64,000 bases of DNA. Source: Nitrosopumilus sp. K4. GTDB lineage: Archaea > Thermoproteota > Nitrososphaeria > Nitrososphaerales > Nitrosopumilaceae. The DNA lies in the NCBI RefSeq assembly GCF_018128925.1, contig NZ_CP067007.1:1032164-1096163 (forward strand). Reading direction: 5' to 3'. Below are positions 16,645-25,838 of this stretch, piece by piece (the first letter of the stretch is position 1; every line of letters begins with the position of its first letter). The position numbers and the translations under genes are program-made. Under the pieces are notes generated by a model that worked only from the letters and a program-made list of their open reading frames with translations, was not told the DNA's origin and made no database searches.

Positions 16645-17912
16645 TGCAAATCCCTCGGATCGGTAATTTTGCCAGTTACTGCAGAAGCTGCTGCCACCAT
16701 CGGAGATGAGAGATATGTTTGCGATTCCACATGTCCCATTCGTCCTGGGAAGTTTCTGTTTGTAGTACTGATACAGATTTCATCTTTTGCCAACACGCCC
16801 ATGTGTGCACCACAGCATGCTCCACAGGTGGGCGGACCAATAGTCACTCCTGAATCTAAGAATATCGTTAACAGTCCGTTTTCCATTGCACGTTTGTAAA
16901 TTGAGATTGATGCAGGCAATACTTCTGTTCTAATCTTTACTTTTCGCCCTTTGAGAATTTTTGCTGCAGCTTCCAAATCCTCATACTTTGCACCAGTACA
17001 AGAGCCAATGTATGATTTGTCTAATTCTACAGAGGGTGCCTCTCTGACTACTGCAATATTTTCAGGAGAAAATGGTTTTGCAACAAGAGGCTCCATCTCA
17101 GATGCCTCATATTCAAACACGTTTGCATATTCTGCATCGTCGTCACCTTTGAAGACATGTGCATTTGTTGCACCACGACTTGTAAGATAATCTACAACTT
17201 TTTGATCAGCTTCTACAATACCATTTTTTGCGCCAGCCTCAGTAGTCATATTACATAAAGTCAATCGGCTTTCAACGGACATCTCATCAATCCCAGTTCC
17301 GCCAAATTGCATTGTCCTATAGTTTCCACCATCAGTTCCAATATCGCCAATAATTTTGAGTATCAAGTCTTTTGCCATAACATGATCCGGTAGTTTTCCA
17401 TTTAGTTTGAAGTAATCAGTCTCAGGAACCTTAAACCAAATCTTTCCATTAAGCAAAACATATGCAACATCAGTATGACCCAGTCCGCAAGCAAATGCAC
17501 CTAAAGCGCCTGTTGTGTTTGTGTGAGAGTCACCACCAACATAAACATCGCCTGGCATCACTAATGCTTCCTCATGAGAGAGGGTGTGGCATATTCCATA
17601 CTGACCCATGCCATACTTGAAGTGTTTTTCAATTCCGTAATTCTTTGTGAAATTTGATAGTTTTACAATATTTTCAGCAGATATTTTTTCAGCAGAAGGG
17701 ACAAAGTGGTCTTCAGCTACCCATACCTTTGAAGGATCCCATAATTTGCTGACATCTACCCCTTTGTTCTTTAATTTGTCAAATACTTTGAGAACACCAG
17801 GCCCTGAAACATCATGGACCATTACCTTGTCAACATTTGCAAAAACTACATCATCAGGAGATACCTTATCTTTACCTGATGCACGTGCAAGAATCTTCTC
17901 GACAATATTCAT
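16641..17912 (-). CDS. Second aconitase-family large subunit (archaeal IPMI/homoaconitase type)
   Basis: 423 aa, the archaeal length (bacterial LeuC is about 470). Iron-sulfur ligands sit in Y-I-G-S-C-T-G-A-K and P-T-C-G-A-C-C-G, with N-R-N-F-P-G-R-M-G near the C terminus. Start ATG 17912 (M-N-I-V-E-K-I-L); TTG 17918 is an alternative. Paired with the small subunit at 16162. Substrate could be isopropylmalate, homocitrate or a related acid. Confidence 0.9.
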   Translation of the reverse strand: MNIVEKILARASGKDKVSPDDVVFANVDKVMVHDVSGPGVLKVFDKLKNKGVDVSKLWDPSKVWVAEDHFVPSAEKISAENIVKLSNFTKNYGIEKHFKYGMGQYGICHTLSHEEALVMPGDVYVGGDSHTNTTGALGAFACGLGHTDVAYVLLNGKIWFKVPETDYFKLNGKLPDHVMAKDLILKIIGDIGTDGGNYRTMQFGGTGIDEMSVESRLTLCNMTTEAGAKNGIVEADQKVVDYLTSRGATNAHVFKGDDDAEYANVFEYEASEMEPLVAKPFSPENIAVVREAPSVELDKSYIGSCTGAKYEDLEAAAKILKGRKVKIRTEVLPASISIYKRAMENGLLTIFLDSGVTIGPPTCGACCGAHMGVLAKDEICISTTNRNFPGRMGHVESQTYLSSPMVAAASAVTGKITDPRDLQ

Positions 17913-17984
17913 GATCAAAAACCCCTCTTTTAGAGATTAAAAGCTTTTCAGAACAATAAAAAAGAAAACATACATCAAAATATC

Positions 17985-18761
17985 ATGCCACTGACAGTTT
18001 TGCCTCTACTATCTGAAAGAAAAACAGAGCAATTTGACGTATTTGAGGCATTGTTAGAATCATTGGAAAAAAATAATGAAAAACTTGTAGACGGAGACAT
18101 AATAGTAATCTCTACAAAATACATCTCAAACGCTCAGGGTCGAATTATAGATTTGAGTAAAATAAAGACATCAAAGAAAGGAAAAGATGTGTCTGAGAAA
18201 TTCAAACTGAAATCAGAGATTGCCGAAGTTATTTTGAGAGAATCAGATAGTATTTTTGGAGGAATATCAGGATTTGTGATTACATCTGCAGACAACATAA
18301 TGGCTCCAAACGCAGGAATTGACAAATCAAATGCTAAAGAAAACCAAGTTATACTCTATCCAAAAGATCCATATCTTTTTGCAGAACAATTAAGAAGAAA
18401 GATTTTTTTGCGATTTCTAATTCATGTCGGAGTTATTTTGGTGGATAGCAGATTGATGCCAGCACGTGTTGGAACAACAGGTGTGGCAGTAGCATGTGCA
18501 GGAATGGAGCCAGTGCTTGATATGAGAGCAAAAAAAGATCTTGATGGAAAACCACTCAAGGTAACATTTCAAGCAGTAGCAGACAACATTGCAACAATTG
18601 CAAACCACAAGATGGGTGAGGGGGGAGAATCAAAACCGTTTGCGATAGTAAGGGATTCAGGGGCAAAACTAACAGATAGAAAAATAAGCCCAAACGAGAT
18701 GGCAATATCGCCAGATCAGTGCGTCTATGTGAGGGGGCTCTCAAGCGGGTTTGCCAACTAG
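17985..18761 (+). CDS. cofE: Coenzyme F420-0:L-glutamate ligase
   Basis: 258 aa. CofE adds gamma-linked glutamates to F420-0 using GTP. Recognised by V-I-S-T-K-Y-I-S-N-A-Q-G-R near residue 43, the central A-R-V-G-T-T-G-V-A-V-A-C-A-G segment and N-H-K-M-G-E-G-G-E. It indicates F420-dependent redox chemistry, as known for ammonia-oxidizing archaea. Divergent from the dehydratase genes with about 70 bp between. Confidence 0.93.
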   Translation: MPLTVLPLLSERKTEQFDVFEALLESLEKNNEKLVDGDIIVISTKYISNAQGRIIDLSKIKTSKKGKDVSEKFKLKSEIAEVILRESDSIFGGISGFVITSADNIMAPNAGIDKSNAKENQVILYPKDPYLFAEQLRRKIFLRFLIHVGVILVDSRLMPARVGTTGVAVACAGMEPVLDMRAKKDLDGKPLKVTFQAVADNIATIANHKMGEGGESKPFAIVRDSGAKLTDRKISPNEMAISPDQCVYVRGLSSGFAN

Positions 18762-18809
18762 ACAAAATGTTGTTCTGCTTTAAATAGAGGTATTTTTTTC
18801 TCAAGGTTA

Positions 18810-19361
18810 ATGGAGTACAAGACAACATACCCAAAGACAATTTCATTTTTTGATGGAATCAAACACAAAATTGATGTTGATAGTAAAGAGGGTGTTGAGC
18901 AATTACACATTGTAGTAAAGAAGAGTTTTGAGGAATTGATGAAAATTTTCACAGATGAAGGATTTACCAAAGTAAAATTTGAACACAAGCAACCAGACCA
19001 AATTGGTAATGGTTTGAATCTAAAACTCAAAAAACCATGGGAAATGCATGTAAGAATGGTTGACCTCAAAAAAGGATTGATTGGAATTCATGCCGAAGTG
19101 GAAGTGTCAAGAGATTACCTTCAACACTTGTTTTCGCAAAGGACCCCCGTAGTGTACGAGGTAGAAGAGATTCTAAAGAAATACCAAGTAGACTACAAGA
19201 TTTGGCATGACAAGGTCAAAAAAGACGTCAAGGCAATAATTGACAATTATAAAGTAAAACTAGCTACTCCAAGCATCCCAGTATTTGCATGGAAGCCAAT
19301 GTTGTTTGTAATAGCAACAATTGGCGCATTTTATGGCTGGAAATATTTCAATACAATTTAA
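18810..19361 (+). CDS. Tail-anchored protein of unknown function
   Basis: 183 aa. A charged alpha/beta N-terminal domain (residues 1-155) is followed by one hydrophobic C-terminal segment (P-M-L-F-V-I-A-T-I-G-A-F-Y-G-W), with almost nothing after it, which predicts a tail-anchored protein facing the cytoplasm. No family recognised. A T-rich stretch 25-30 bp upstream could be its promoter. Confidence 0.75.
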   Translation: MEYKTTYPKTISFFDGIKHKIDVDSKEGVEQLHIVVKKSFEELMKIFTDEGFTKVKFEHKQPDQIGNGLNLKLKKPWEMHVRMVDLKKGLIGIHAEVEVSRDYLQHLFSQRTPVVYEVEEILKKYQVDYKIWHDKVKKDVKAIIDNYKVKLATPSIPVFAWKPMLFVIATIGAFYGWKYFNTI

Positions 19362-19380
19362 GAAAAGAAGTTTTTGGAAG

Positions 19381-19710
19381 CTATACTCCAAGAGATTCTT
19401 CTTTAGTTAGCTCCAAGAAAACTTTGTCACCAACTGATAGGCCCATCTCTTTGTATTCATGCATTTCAAGTTTTAGCTGTGTGATGCCACTTTGCATTCC
19501 CATTCCTCCGCCCATACCAGAAAGCATCTTGTTTAGGTCCTTCATCATATCATTCATGTTTGTAAATCCCATTACTTTTGGGCTACCAAATGGTGATGGA
19601 GGAGCGTTTGTACCTTCTTTTAGATCTTTCAGGGAAGAAAGAGAAACTACTACGTATGGTGCGCCATCAGGAGCAGAATCAATGCTTCGAACTACAAATT
19701 CTTTCTTCAT
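19381..19710 (-). CDS. Small protein with Met/Gly-rich centre, unknown function
   Basis: 109 aa. Beta-strand-like ends (F-V-V-R-S-I and L-S-V-G-D-K-V-F-L-E-L) enclose a helix and a Met/Gly-rich stretch (N-K-M-L-S-G-M-G-G-G-M-G-M). The layout resembles small archaeal arcadin-1-like proteins, but I cannot support that from sequence alone. Convergent with the tail-anchored gene, 19 bp apart. Confidence 0.65.
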   Translation of the reverse strand: MKKEFVVRSIDSAPDGAPYVVVSLSSLKDLKEGTNAPPSPFGSPKVMGFTNMNDMMKDLNKMLSGMGGGMGMQSGITQLKLEMHEYKEMGLSVGDKVFLELTKEESLGV

Positions 19711-19801
19711 GGCTATACTAGAAAGTCTTTCCTTATAATTTTAAGGTAAAATTTGTCGCTGGTCTTGAAGCTTTAATTACAAAAATGACAGATTTGAAAA
19801 C

Positions 19802-20335
19802 GTGAGTGAGAATCTAAAGACTTCATTGAGGTATTATGGTATTTCACCTTGGGAGATCGAAGTAATCTACGGATTTCTCAATTCCAGATTTTCAATTTCA
19901 CAAGAAGAGATAGAACCTAACGATGAGAATTTTGTGAGTTTTTTGGATGTAGACATCCCTCTTGCATTTAATGAAGAATTTTTTCAATGGTTTGATTTTA
20001 GAAGATGGGAAAAGATCAAAGATGTATTCAAAGAGATGAAAAGAAGGAGAGGTTCAGGAAATGCGCTAAAAATACAATTGAATTTCCTAGGAGACCCAAA
20101 GATAGTATTTGTCATAGACATTGATGAAAAAAGATGGTACGACAATGCAATTGAAAAAATTGATTTTGTTTTGGAATTGCTCCCGTATCACTTGAATCCA
20201 GAAAAACTACCTTCAGATATTACAGAGATCATTTACAGATTTGACACAAATTCAATTAGATGGCGTCTGAACTCTGCAAGGTCTCAAAACAAAGAATATG
20301 TTTTCAGAGGGGATTCTTGGAAAGTATCTACTTGA
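19802..20335 (+). CDS. Conserved-looking cytoplasmic protein, unknown function
   Basis: 177 aa from GTG (M-S-E-N-L-K-T-S-L-R-Y-Y-G-I-S-P). Rich in aromatic residues and acidic patches, no Cys, no transmembrane segment. Contains F-F-Q-W-F-D-F-R-R-W and a strand-rich centre (K-I-V-F-V-I-D-I-D-E). Coding character is clear from the even codon use, but I recognise no domain. Its 3' end overlaps the opposing gene at 20328 by 8 bp. Confidence 0.7.
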   Translation: MSENLKTSLRYYGISPWEIEVIYGFLNSRFSISQEEIEPNDENFVSFLDVDIPLAFNEEFFQWFDFRRWEKIKDVFKEMKRRRGSGNALKIQLNFLGDPKIVFVIDIDEKRWYDNAIEKIDFVLELLPYHLNPEKLPSDITEIIYRFDTNSIRWRLNSARSQNKEYVFRGDSWKVST

Positions 20336-20768
20336 GATCCTTTTGCAGGGGTTCAAGTAATTCGTGTAGTTCTTTGTATTTTGATTCTAAAAAACCTAAA
20401 GAGTCTAGGAGTTTTTTTGACTTGCCATATTTGTAGCGGATCAATTCCCGATGATGCCAGAAAGTTTTTTCATCACCACTAGAAATGGTCGTAAAATAAT
20501 CAGTCCCTTTTAGATTGTCAGGCAGTTTAATGTCATATGGAAATAACATATCAACAATAAACCATTCATCACCATCAGGGTAATCCGAACCAGTATCTAT
20601 ATCAAAAAACACATGAAGTAAATCAGATTGCATTAGGCCATCATCAGTAATTGTCGGATGTTTGATTGAGGATTTTTTAAAATCAATGTTAACAAGTTCG
20701 GGTTCAAAGAAGCCTTTAATGATTGACTTTCGAAATATTTTGTTTGCATCGTTTACGTTCAACAGCAA
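20328..20768 (-). CDS. Conserved-looking cytoplasmic protein, unknown function
   Basis: 146 aa, no signal peptide. Acidic mid-section with the strand-like F-F-D-I-D-T-G-S-D-Y-P-D-G-D-E-W-F-I-V-D-M and a lysine-rich helical C terminus. Lies 45 bp upstream of the ferredoxin oxidoreductase beta gene on the same strand but downstream of it in transcription terms would not apply; it is the gene transcribed after korB. No function can be assigned. Confidence 0.65.
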   Translation of the reverse strand: MLLNVNDANKIFRKSIIKGFFEPELVNIDFKKSSIKHPTITDDGLMQSDLLHVFFDIDTGSDYPDGDEWFIVDMLFPYDIKLPDNLKGTDYFTTISSGDEKTFWHHRELIRYKYGKSKKLLDSLGFLESKYKELHELLEPLQKDLK

Positions 20769-20812
20769 AAGAACGTAGAAACAAACTAGACTATAACTTA
20801 TCTGGTCACAAT

Positions 20813-21775
20813 CTAGACTTTTAGCGAATCTAGAAGTTTTGAGACATCAGTTGTTGGAGAACCATTTTCCGAAATTTTTTGTTTTGAAGGAGGGTTTTCC
20901 ACATAATTTGGAATTTTATCAGTCAGTCTATCACGATACGGCGAAATTATTTCATTTTGATAAAATATTCCAATTGGTATTTTGTTTCCCCATTCAAGAG
21001 ACTTGATCAATGCCTGAGATAGTTTCTCATTAACTTCAGCTTCTTCTGCAAAGTGGACTCTTGGTTCATAATGGGATTCTTCTAGTTTATAGATTCTAGA
21101 ATGTCTGTCTTTTGCTTCTTTTGCCAAGTCAACTCCTGCATACCAATCTCTAGTGTTGATATCATTGTATGTTGGACAGGGTTGCAATACATCAAGAAAT
21201 GACAAACCCTTGTGGTTTACTGCCTTTACAATCATGTCTTTGAGATGTCTAACATCATAAGAATATGCACGTGCAACAAATGTAAAACCGCTTGCAACTG
21301 CTAATCCAATGGGATTTACGTTATAGTTTGTGTTTGGAGTTGGAAGGGATTTTGTTTTCTCACCAAGTTTGAGTGTAGGGGAGGCTTGACCTTTTGTTAA
21401 TCCATAAACGCCATTATCAAATACAATGTAAGTCATGTCGATGTTTCTTCTTCCTGCAGCAACAAAATGCCCTGCACCAATTCCTAAACCATCACCATCA
21501 CCACCAACTGCAACAACTGTAAGATTTGGATTTGCAAGTTTTGCACCCTGAGCAAACGTTAACACTCTGCCATGCAACGTGTGAATGCCATATGTGTTGA
21601 TATAGTGAGATGTTTTTCCAGAACATCCAACTCCAGAAAATATTGCTGCCTTGTCTCTTTGAATTCCCATCTCAGCTAGGGCCATCTGCAATGCATTAAC
21701 AATTCCAAAATCCCCACATCCAGGACACCAATCATTGTGAACATCAGTTTTGTAATCAGCTAGTTTAAGCGCCAT
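20813..21775 (-). CDS. korB: 2-oxoacid:ferredoxin oxidoreductase, beta subunit
   Basis: 320 aa. Thiamine diphosphate-binding G-D-G-D-G-L-G-I-G near residue 93 and N-x-x-Y-G-L-T-K-G-Q downstream. Cysteines for the [4Fe-4S] cluster: W-C-P-G-C-G, G-V-G-C-S-G and L-Q-P-C-P-T. With the alpha subunit it decarboxylates a 2-oxoacid (2-oxoglutarate or pyruvate) and reduces ferredoxin. It overlaps korA by 11 bp. Sequence alone does not settle the preferred substrate. Confidence 0.93.
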   Translation of the reverse strand: MALKLADYKTDVHNDWCPGCGDFGIVNALQMALAEMGIQRDKAAIFSGVGCSGKTSHYINTYGIHTLHGRVLTFAQGAKLANPNLTVVAVGGDGDGLGIGAGHFVAAGRRNIDMTYIVFDNGVYGLTKGQASPTLKLGEKTKSLPTPNTNYNVNPIGLAVASGFTFVARAYSYDVRHLKDMIVKAVNHKGLSFLDVLQPCPTYNDINTRDWYAGVDLAKEAKDRHSRIYKLEESHYEPRVHFAEEAEVNEKLSQALIKSLEWGNKIPIGIFYQNEIISPYRDRLTDKIPNYVENPPSKQKISENGSPTTDVSKLLDSLKV

Positions 21776-23675
21776 GACTTAGAATCTCCCTCTTGTCTGC
21801 TTTATTTTCTACTATCTTTTTTAACGAATCATAAACTTCAGTACACGTCATTCCTCTTCCCGTATACTTTAGAACATAGTAATCAATGTCTTGTAAGACA
21901 TTTTGTTTGAATAATTTTCCTAATTGAGCAGAATGATTTGCCTCAATGTCAATGATAGTTTTTGCGTCTTTTAGAAGAGATTTAACATAATCAGAGGGGA
22001 ATGGATGGATTAGCTTAATTTGAACAAATCCAATATCAATTCCTTCGCTTTTTAGCATCTCGATTGCATCAACGATTGGGCCCTTTGTAGAACCCCATGA
22101 AATGATAGTATAATCATAAATGCCAAACGATACTACCTGTTCGTCTTTTGGAATTTTTTCTAATGCCATGTCTAGCCTAGACATTCTTTTGTCCATCATT
22201 TTGATCCTAACTACAGGATCCTCTGTGATATGACCAGTCTCATCAGATTCATCACCAGTATTCCAAAACACACCATTATCAAGACCAAGCCTTGAACGTG
22301 GAGATATACCATCTTCTGTAAACTTGAATCTCTTGTACTCCCCTTCGATCTTGTCAAGTAGTTGCCCCCTATCGATGGTAATTTTTGAGGTATCAAATTT
22401 CTTACAGGTAACAACAGAGCTTGAGAGAAACTTATCCATCATGTGAATGACAGGTATTTGGAAAACGTCAGAATAGTTGAAAACACGTCCCGTGTCGTAA
22501 AAGCTTTCTTCAATATCGCCTGACGCATAAACAATTTTTGGAAAGTCGCCATGTCCTGCATGAACTGCAAATGATAAATCATCCTGACCATGTCTTGTTG
22601 GCAAACCAGTTGATGGTCCACTTCGTTGGTACAAAGTAAGGACTATGGGAACTTCGTTAATACCTGCCCAACCTAATGCTTCAGTCATCAGTGCAAATCC
22701 AGGACCAGAAGTAGAAGTAGACGAACGAGATCCTGTCAATGCAGCACCAATCATCATCCCAATTGCAGAAATTTCATCTTCTGTTTGAACAACCAAAGTT
22801 GAACCAGGCCTGTCATTTTGTATTTCTAGCAATTCATGAGATTCCAAGTAAACGCTTTCATCAGAAGCTGGAGTGATAGGATAGTATGATTGGAATCTGC
22901 ATCCGGCAACCATCTTTCCAATTGATGTTCCAAAATGACCCTGAACTAGTATAGTGTCAGGTTCTTTTTGAGTTCCAGGCAATGTATGTGTGAAGTCTGA
23001 AAACTTTGCAGATGCATAATTGTATGCAAAATTTGCTGCTTGCTTGTTAATTTCAGCAACCAAGGGTTTTTTTGCAAAAATAGAATCAATTGATTTTAAA
23101 AGAGAGTCAGGAGGCATTTTTAGCAAACCCAAAGATAATGAAACACCAAGTACGTTGTACATGCGTACCAGACCACGTAGTTTGGGGTTTGATGTATTTT
23201 CTGCTAATTCTTCAAGTAGTTTTGAAAACGATACAGGGTAAAGATGAACACCTTTTTCTTTAGCAATTTCTAGTACTCCAGGAATTGTAAAGGGTTTGTT
23301 TTTTGATTCTAGTTGTTTGTGTAGTCGCTCCTTAAAGTAATTATCAAGAGTGTGAACATCATCGATAGTTTTTTTCTCCAAATCAGTGTCATAAATAATT
23401 CCTCCACCAGGAGCAACTTCATCAAAATGTCTAAAGATCGTTTCAGCATCAAATGACGCCATCAAAGTAACATCATTTACGTTTGAATGGATTTGTTTAT
23501 CAGATATCCTTACTGCAAAATAGCTGTGCTCTCCTTTGATGTTTGAATAAAACTCCCTTTTTCCAAATACACTATACCCAAGTTCAGCACATACTTTGGA
23601 GAATACATTGGCACCAGACTCAACACCGCTACCCTGCGGACCACCAATTAACCAAGTAAAATCAATTGAACTCAT
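21765..23675 (-). CDS. korA: 2-oxoacid:ferredoxin oxidoreductase, fused gamma-alpha subunit
   Basis: 636 aa. The N-terminal gamma-type domain ([12 protein letters not shown] near residue 11, about residues 1-190) is fused to the alpha domain, which has the Y-P-I-T-P motif near residue 268 known from archaeal 2-oxoacid enzymes. [11 protein letters not shown] and the [10 protein letters not shown] segment are also typical. Upstream at 23711 is a small Cys-rich gene on the same strand. Confidence 0.93.
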   Translation of the reverse strand: MSSIDFTWLIGGPQGSGVESGANVFSKVCAELGYSVFGKREFYSNIKGEHSYFAVRISDKQIHSNVNDVTLMASFDAETIFRHFDEVAPGGGIIYDTDLEKKTIDDVHTLDNYFKERLHKQLESKNKPFTIPGVLEIAKEKGVHLYPVSFSKLLEELAENTSNPKLRGLVRMYNVLGVSLSLGLLKMPPDSLLKSIDSIFAKKPLVAEINKQAANFAYNYASAKFSDFTHTLPGTQKEPDTILVQGHFGTSIGKMVAGCRFQSYYPITPASDESVYLESHELLEIQNDRPGSTLVVQTEDEISAIGMMIGAALTGSRSSTSTSGPGFALMTEALGWAGINEVPIVLTLYQRSGPSTGLPTRHGQDDLSFAVHAGHGDFPKIVYASGDIEESFYDTGRVFNYSDVFQIPVIHMMDKFLSSSVVTCKKFDTSKITIDRGQLLDKIEGEYKRFKFTEDGISPRSRLGLDNGVFWNTGDESDETGHITEDPVVRIKMMDKRMSRLDMALEKIPKDEQVVSFGIYDYTIISWGSTKGPIVDAIEMLKSEGIDIGFVQIKLIHPFPSDYVKSLLKDAKTIIDIEANHSAQLGKLFKQNVLQDIDYYVLKYTGRGMTCTEVYDSLKKIVENKADKREILSHGA

Positions 23676-23710
23676 ACCATTTCTCCATTTATTAAATCAC
23701 AAACAACCTG

Positions 23711-23863
23711 TTAACCACCTGTAGCTGCATCAAACAATGCACATTCACATTTATCACGTTCACCACAATAAGGACATACACAAACACATTTCTCAATAGA
23801 ATTACCACATTCTACACAAATAGCAAATTCTTCTTCCTCTTGAGTCTCAGAAGACATAGTCAT
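23711..23863 (-). CDS. Cys-rich 50-aa protein upstream of korA
   Basis: Translated directly: 50 aa with an acidic N terminus (S-E-T-Q-E-E-E-E-F) and eight Cys arranged C-x2-C, then C-x-C-x-C-x2-C, then C-x-C. Two knuckles could form a zinc ribbon, or the set could hold an iron-sulfur cluster. It ends 35 bp before korA on the same strand. A second in-frame ATG at 23857 is possible. Too short for ordinary gene finders. Confidence 0.65.
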   Translation of the reverse strand: MTMSSETQEEEEFAICVECGNSIEKCVCVCPYCGERDKCECALFDAATGG

Positions 23864-23909
23864 CCTAGAAAGAAATCGTATAAATGGTTTGAGATGAATC
23901 TCATCAATA

Positions 23910-24881
23910 ATGAAAAAAATGAAAGTTTTTCTAACAAGAAGACTGCATGATTTTGCATTAAAGGAGTTAAAGAAAAAATATCAAGTTGAAGTTCATTCAG
24001 GAAAAATCCCAATTCCAAAAACAAAACTGCGATCTAAAATTAAAGACATTGATGGTTTGATTTGCTTTCCATATGACATAATTGACAAAGAATTAATCGA
24101 TTTGGGTAAAAACCTCAAAGTAATCAGCACATACAGTGTTGGTTTTGATCATATTGATGTAGAATATGCAAGAAAAAAGAAAATCCGAGTAGGGTATACG
24201 CCTGAAGTTTTGACTGATGCCACTGCAGATCTTGCTTTTTCGCTGATGATTGATGTAATGCGTAGAGTCTCAGAAGGTGATAGAACGATTCGCGCAGGAA
24301 AATGGAAGGAGATTTACGGTGCGTATGATTATGTCGGAGTAGACCTGCAAAGAAAAACACTTGGGATTTTAGGCCTTGGAAGAATAGGAGGTACCCTTGC
24401 AAAAAGAGCTAAAGCATTTGACATGAAAATAATTTATCACAACAGAAAACCAGTTTCAAAAACCAGAGAAAAAAGATTAGGGGCAAAATACGTCTCATTT
24501 GAGAAACTAATTTCTCAAAGTGATGTGATTTCACTGCACGTTCCACATACAAAACAAACTGATCAACTATTTGACAAAAAATTATTTGCAAAAATGAAAA
24601 AGACAGCTTTTTTGATAAACACGGCACGTGGAAAAATAATTAATGAAAAAGATCTGGCCAGTGCACTTAAGAAAAAAACAATTGCAGGGGCAGGTCTTGA
24701 CGTTTTTGCACAAGAACCAATCAACAAAAATCACACATTCATAAAGATTTCAAACGTGGTACTTGCACCGCACATTGGAAGCTCAACTGATGAGACAAGG
24801 GCAAAGATGGCAGAGATCACAGTAAAAAATCTAGATCATGGGATCAAAGGTAAAAAGCCCACTTATTCTGTCGGATTCTAG
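23910..24881 (+). CDS. D-isomer-specific 2-hydroxyacid dehydrogenase (glyoxylate/hydroxypyruvate reductase-like)
   Basis: 323 aa. Rossmann motif G-L-G-R-I-G-G near residue 155 and the catalytic triad: Arg in N-T-A-R-G-K, Glu in A-Q-E-P, His in A-P-H-I-G-S. D-x4-T-A-D-L-A-F is the family's helix preceding the NAD domain. Reduces 2-oxoacids such as glyoxylate or hydroxypyruvate with NAD(P)H; no ACT or ASB domain, so not the long form of SerA. Confidence 0.88.
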   Translation: MKKMKVFLTRRLHDFALKELKKKYQVEVHSGKIPIPKTKLRSKIKDIDGLICFPYDIIDKELIDLGKNLKVISTYSVGFDHIDVEYARKKKIRVGYTPEVLTDATADLAFSLMIDVMRRVSEGDRTIRAGKWKEIYGAYDYVGVDLQRKTLGILGLGRIGGTLAKRAKAFDMKIIYHNRKPVSKTREKRLGAKYVSFEKLISQSDVISLHVPHTKQTDQLFDKKLFAKMKKTAFLINTARGKIINEKDLASALKKKTIAGAGLDVFAQEPINKNHTFIKISNVVLAPHIGSSTDETRAKMAEITVKNLDHGIKGKKPTYSVGF

Positions 24882-24950
24882 AAAACAGGCATGGTTTGAA
24901 TCTCAAAATACTGTGCAGTTTTTATATCTAAAATGTAATCTAAAACTAGA

Positions 24951-25037
24951 TTGAAAAAATTCAAACATACTAATGAAGAATTAGAATTCGCTAAATTACA
25001 ATCTGAAAAAGAAAAGAAGAAAAAATTAGAACAATAA
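24951..25037 (+). CDS. Predicted 28-aa charged microprotein
   Basis: TTG start; 28 residues, nearly all charged or polar helix formers (K-K-F-K-H-T-N-E-E-L-E-F then a lysine/glutamate helix). A TATA-like TTTATATCTA at 24921-24930 lies about 26 bp before the TTG, as for a leaderless gene, and a hairpin terminator follows 10 bp after the stop. Promoter, frame and terminator together form a small self-contained unit. Confidence 0.45.
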   Translation: MKKFKHTNEELEFAKLQSEKEKKKKLEQ

Positions 25038-25046
25038 TATTTTTCT

Positions 25047-25075
25047 CCTTGTCTTTTTCAGACAAGGTTTTTTTT
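25047..25075 (+). terminator. Hairpin plus T-tract terminator
   Basis: CCTTGTCT at 25047-25054 pairs with AGACAAGG at 25060-25067 around a 5-nt loop, followed by eight T (25068-25075). This is a textbook intrinsic terminator for the plus strand, notable because archaeal terminators are usually just T-tracts. The T run reaches the stop region of the opposite-strand gene at 25074. Confidence 0.75.
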
Positions 25076-25448
25076 ACAATTTAATTTCTGAACCAAATTT
25101 TTGTTCCAGTCTGTTGTAGATTTGTTCCCTGCTTGAATTGAGAGTTTTATTTTCATCATACATTTTTGTAAAAAACGCGCCCAATACACGCTCATCATTA
25201 TCATCAAAGAATCTCACACTATAACTTGTTCTATCAGGTTTTTCTTCCTTGATGAATCTACAGTACTTTATCAATTCTGAATCAACATGCATGTGTGCAG
25301 GCCCATCATTTTCTCCTAAAGTAATCCACCTTTCTTTTTGTTTAATATTCAGAGAATTGCTTCTAACCTCACTTATTGCAGCATTGTTTCGAATAATTAT
25401 CAAGATATCATCAATCTTGACAATTTCAGACAAGATATCAAATAGCAT
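25074..25448 (-). CDS. HutX/ChuX-like putative heme-handling protein
   Basis: 124 aa. The C-terminal half, with G-P-A-H-M-H-V-D then F-I-K-E-E and Y-S-V-R-F-F-D-D-N-D-E-R-V-L-G-A-F-F, aligns by eye with HutX/ChuX-family intracellular heme carriers, where a similar H-x-H/L-x-L-D segment precedes the S-x-x-F-F-D-x-x-G strand. The histidines of H-M-H are possible ligands. The protein is shorter than bacterial members (about 160 aa). Function is inference. Confidence 0.5.
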   Translation of the reverse strand: MLFDILSEIVKIDDILIIIRNNAAISEVRSNSLNIKQKERWITLGENDGPAHMHVDSELIKYCRFIKEEKPDRTSYSVRFFDDNDERVLGAFFTKMYDENKTLNSSREQIYNRLEQKFGSEIKL

Positions 25449-25480
25449 AAAACTTGTAGTTTATGAAATTATTTCAATTT

Positions 25481-25750
25481 TTAGGACTTGTCTAATTGAA
25501 TAAAGTCATCTGAATCACCATGAATACAATCAGTCCCAACTGCCTTTACAGGAGAAAATGTAACTTTTCCTTCATGTAATTTTCCTTGATTTTGCAAAAT
25601 ACCAATCTTACCTGAAACAATCTGCTTGTGTTTTGTACATGTAACTCCAACCATGTATTCGTCTTTGCCTGCAACAATTGAAACTATGAATTCTGGAGGA
25701 TTGACACATTGCTTTCCTTCTTCACTAACAGAACATTTGTCAGGTAACAC
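25481..25750 (-). CDS. Small Cys/His-containing protein, unknown function
   Basis: 89 aa from GTG. Contains C-S-V-x5-Q-C near the N terminus, T-C-T-K-H in the middle and D-C-I-H-G near the end, a set that could bind a metal. Strand-rich centre (E-F-I-V-S-I-V-A-G and Y-M-V-G-V). Same strand as the HutX-like gene, 32 bp upstream of it, so possibly cotranscribed. Confidence 0.6.
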   Translation of the reverse strand: MLPDKCSVSEEGKQCVNPPEFIVSIVAGKDEYMVGVTCTKHKQIVSGKIGILQNQGKLHEGKVTFSPVKAVGTDCIHGDSDDFIQLDKS

Positions 25751-25838
25751 AAAATCAATTCAAAAGTTATTCGATATTAATCTTGGTTGTCACACATTCA
25801 GTTTATTATTGATTAGAAAATAAATAAAACAGTAGGCA

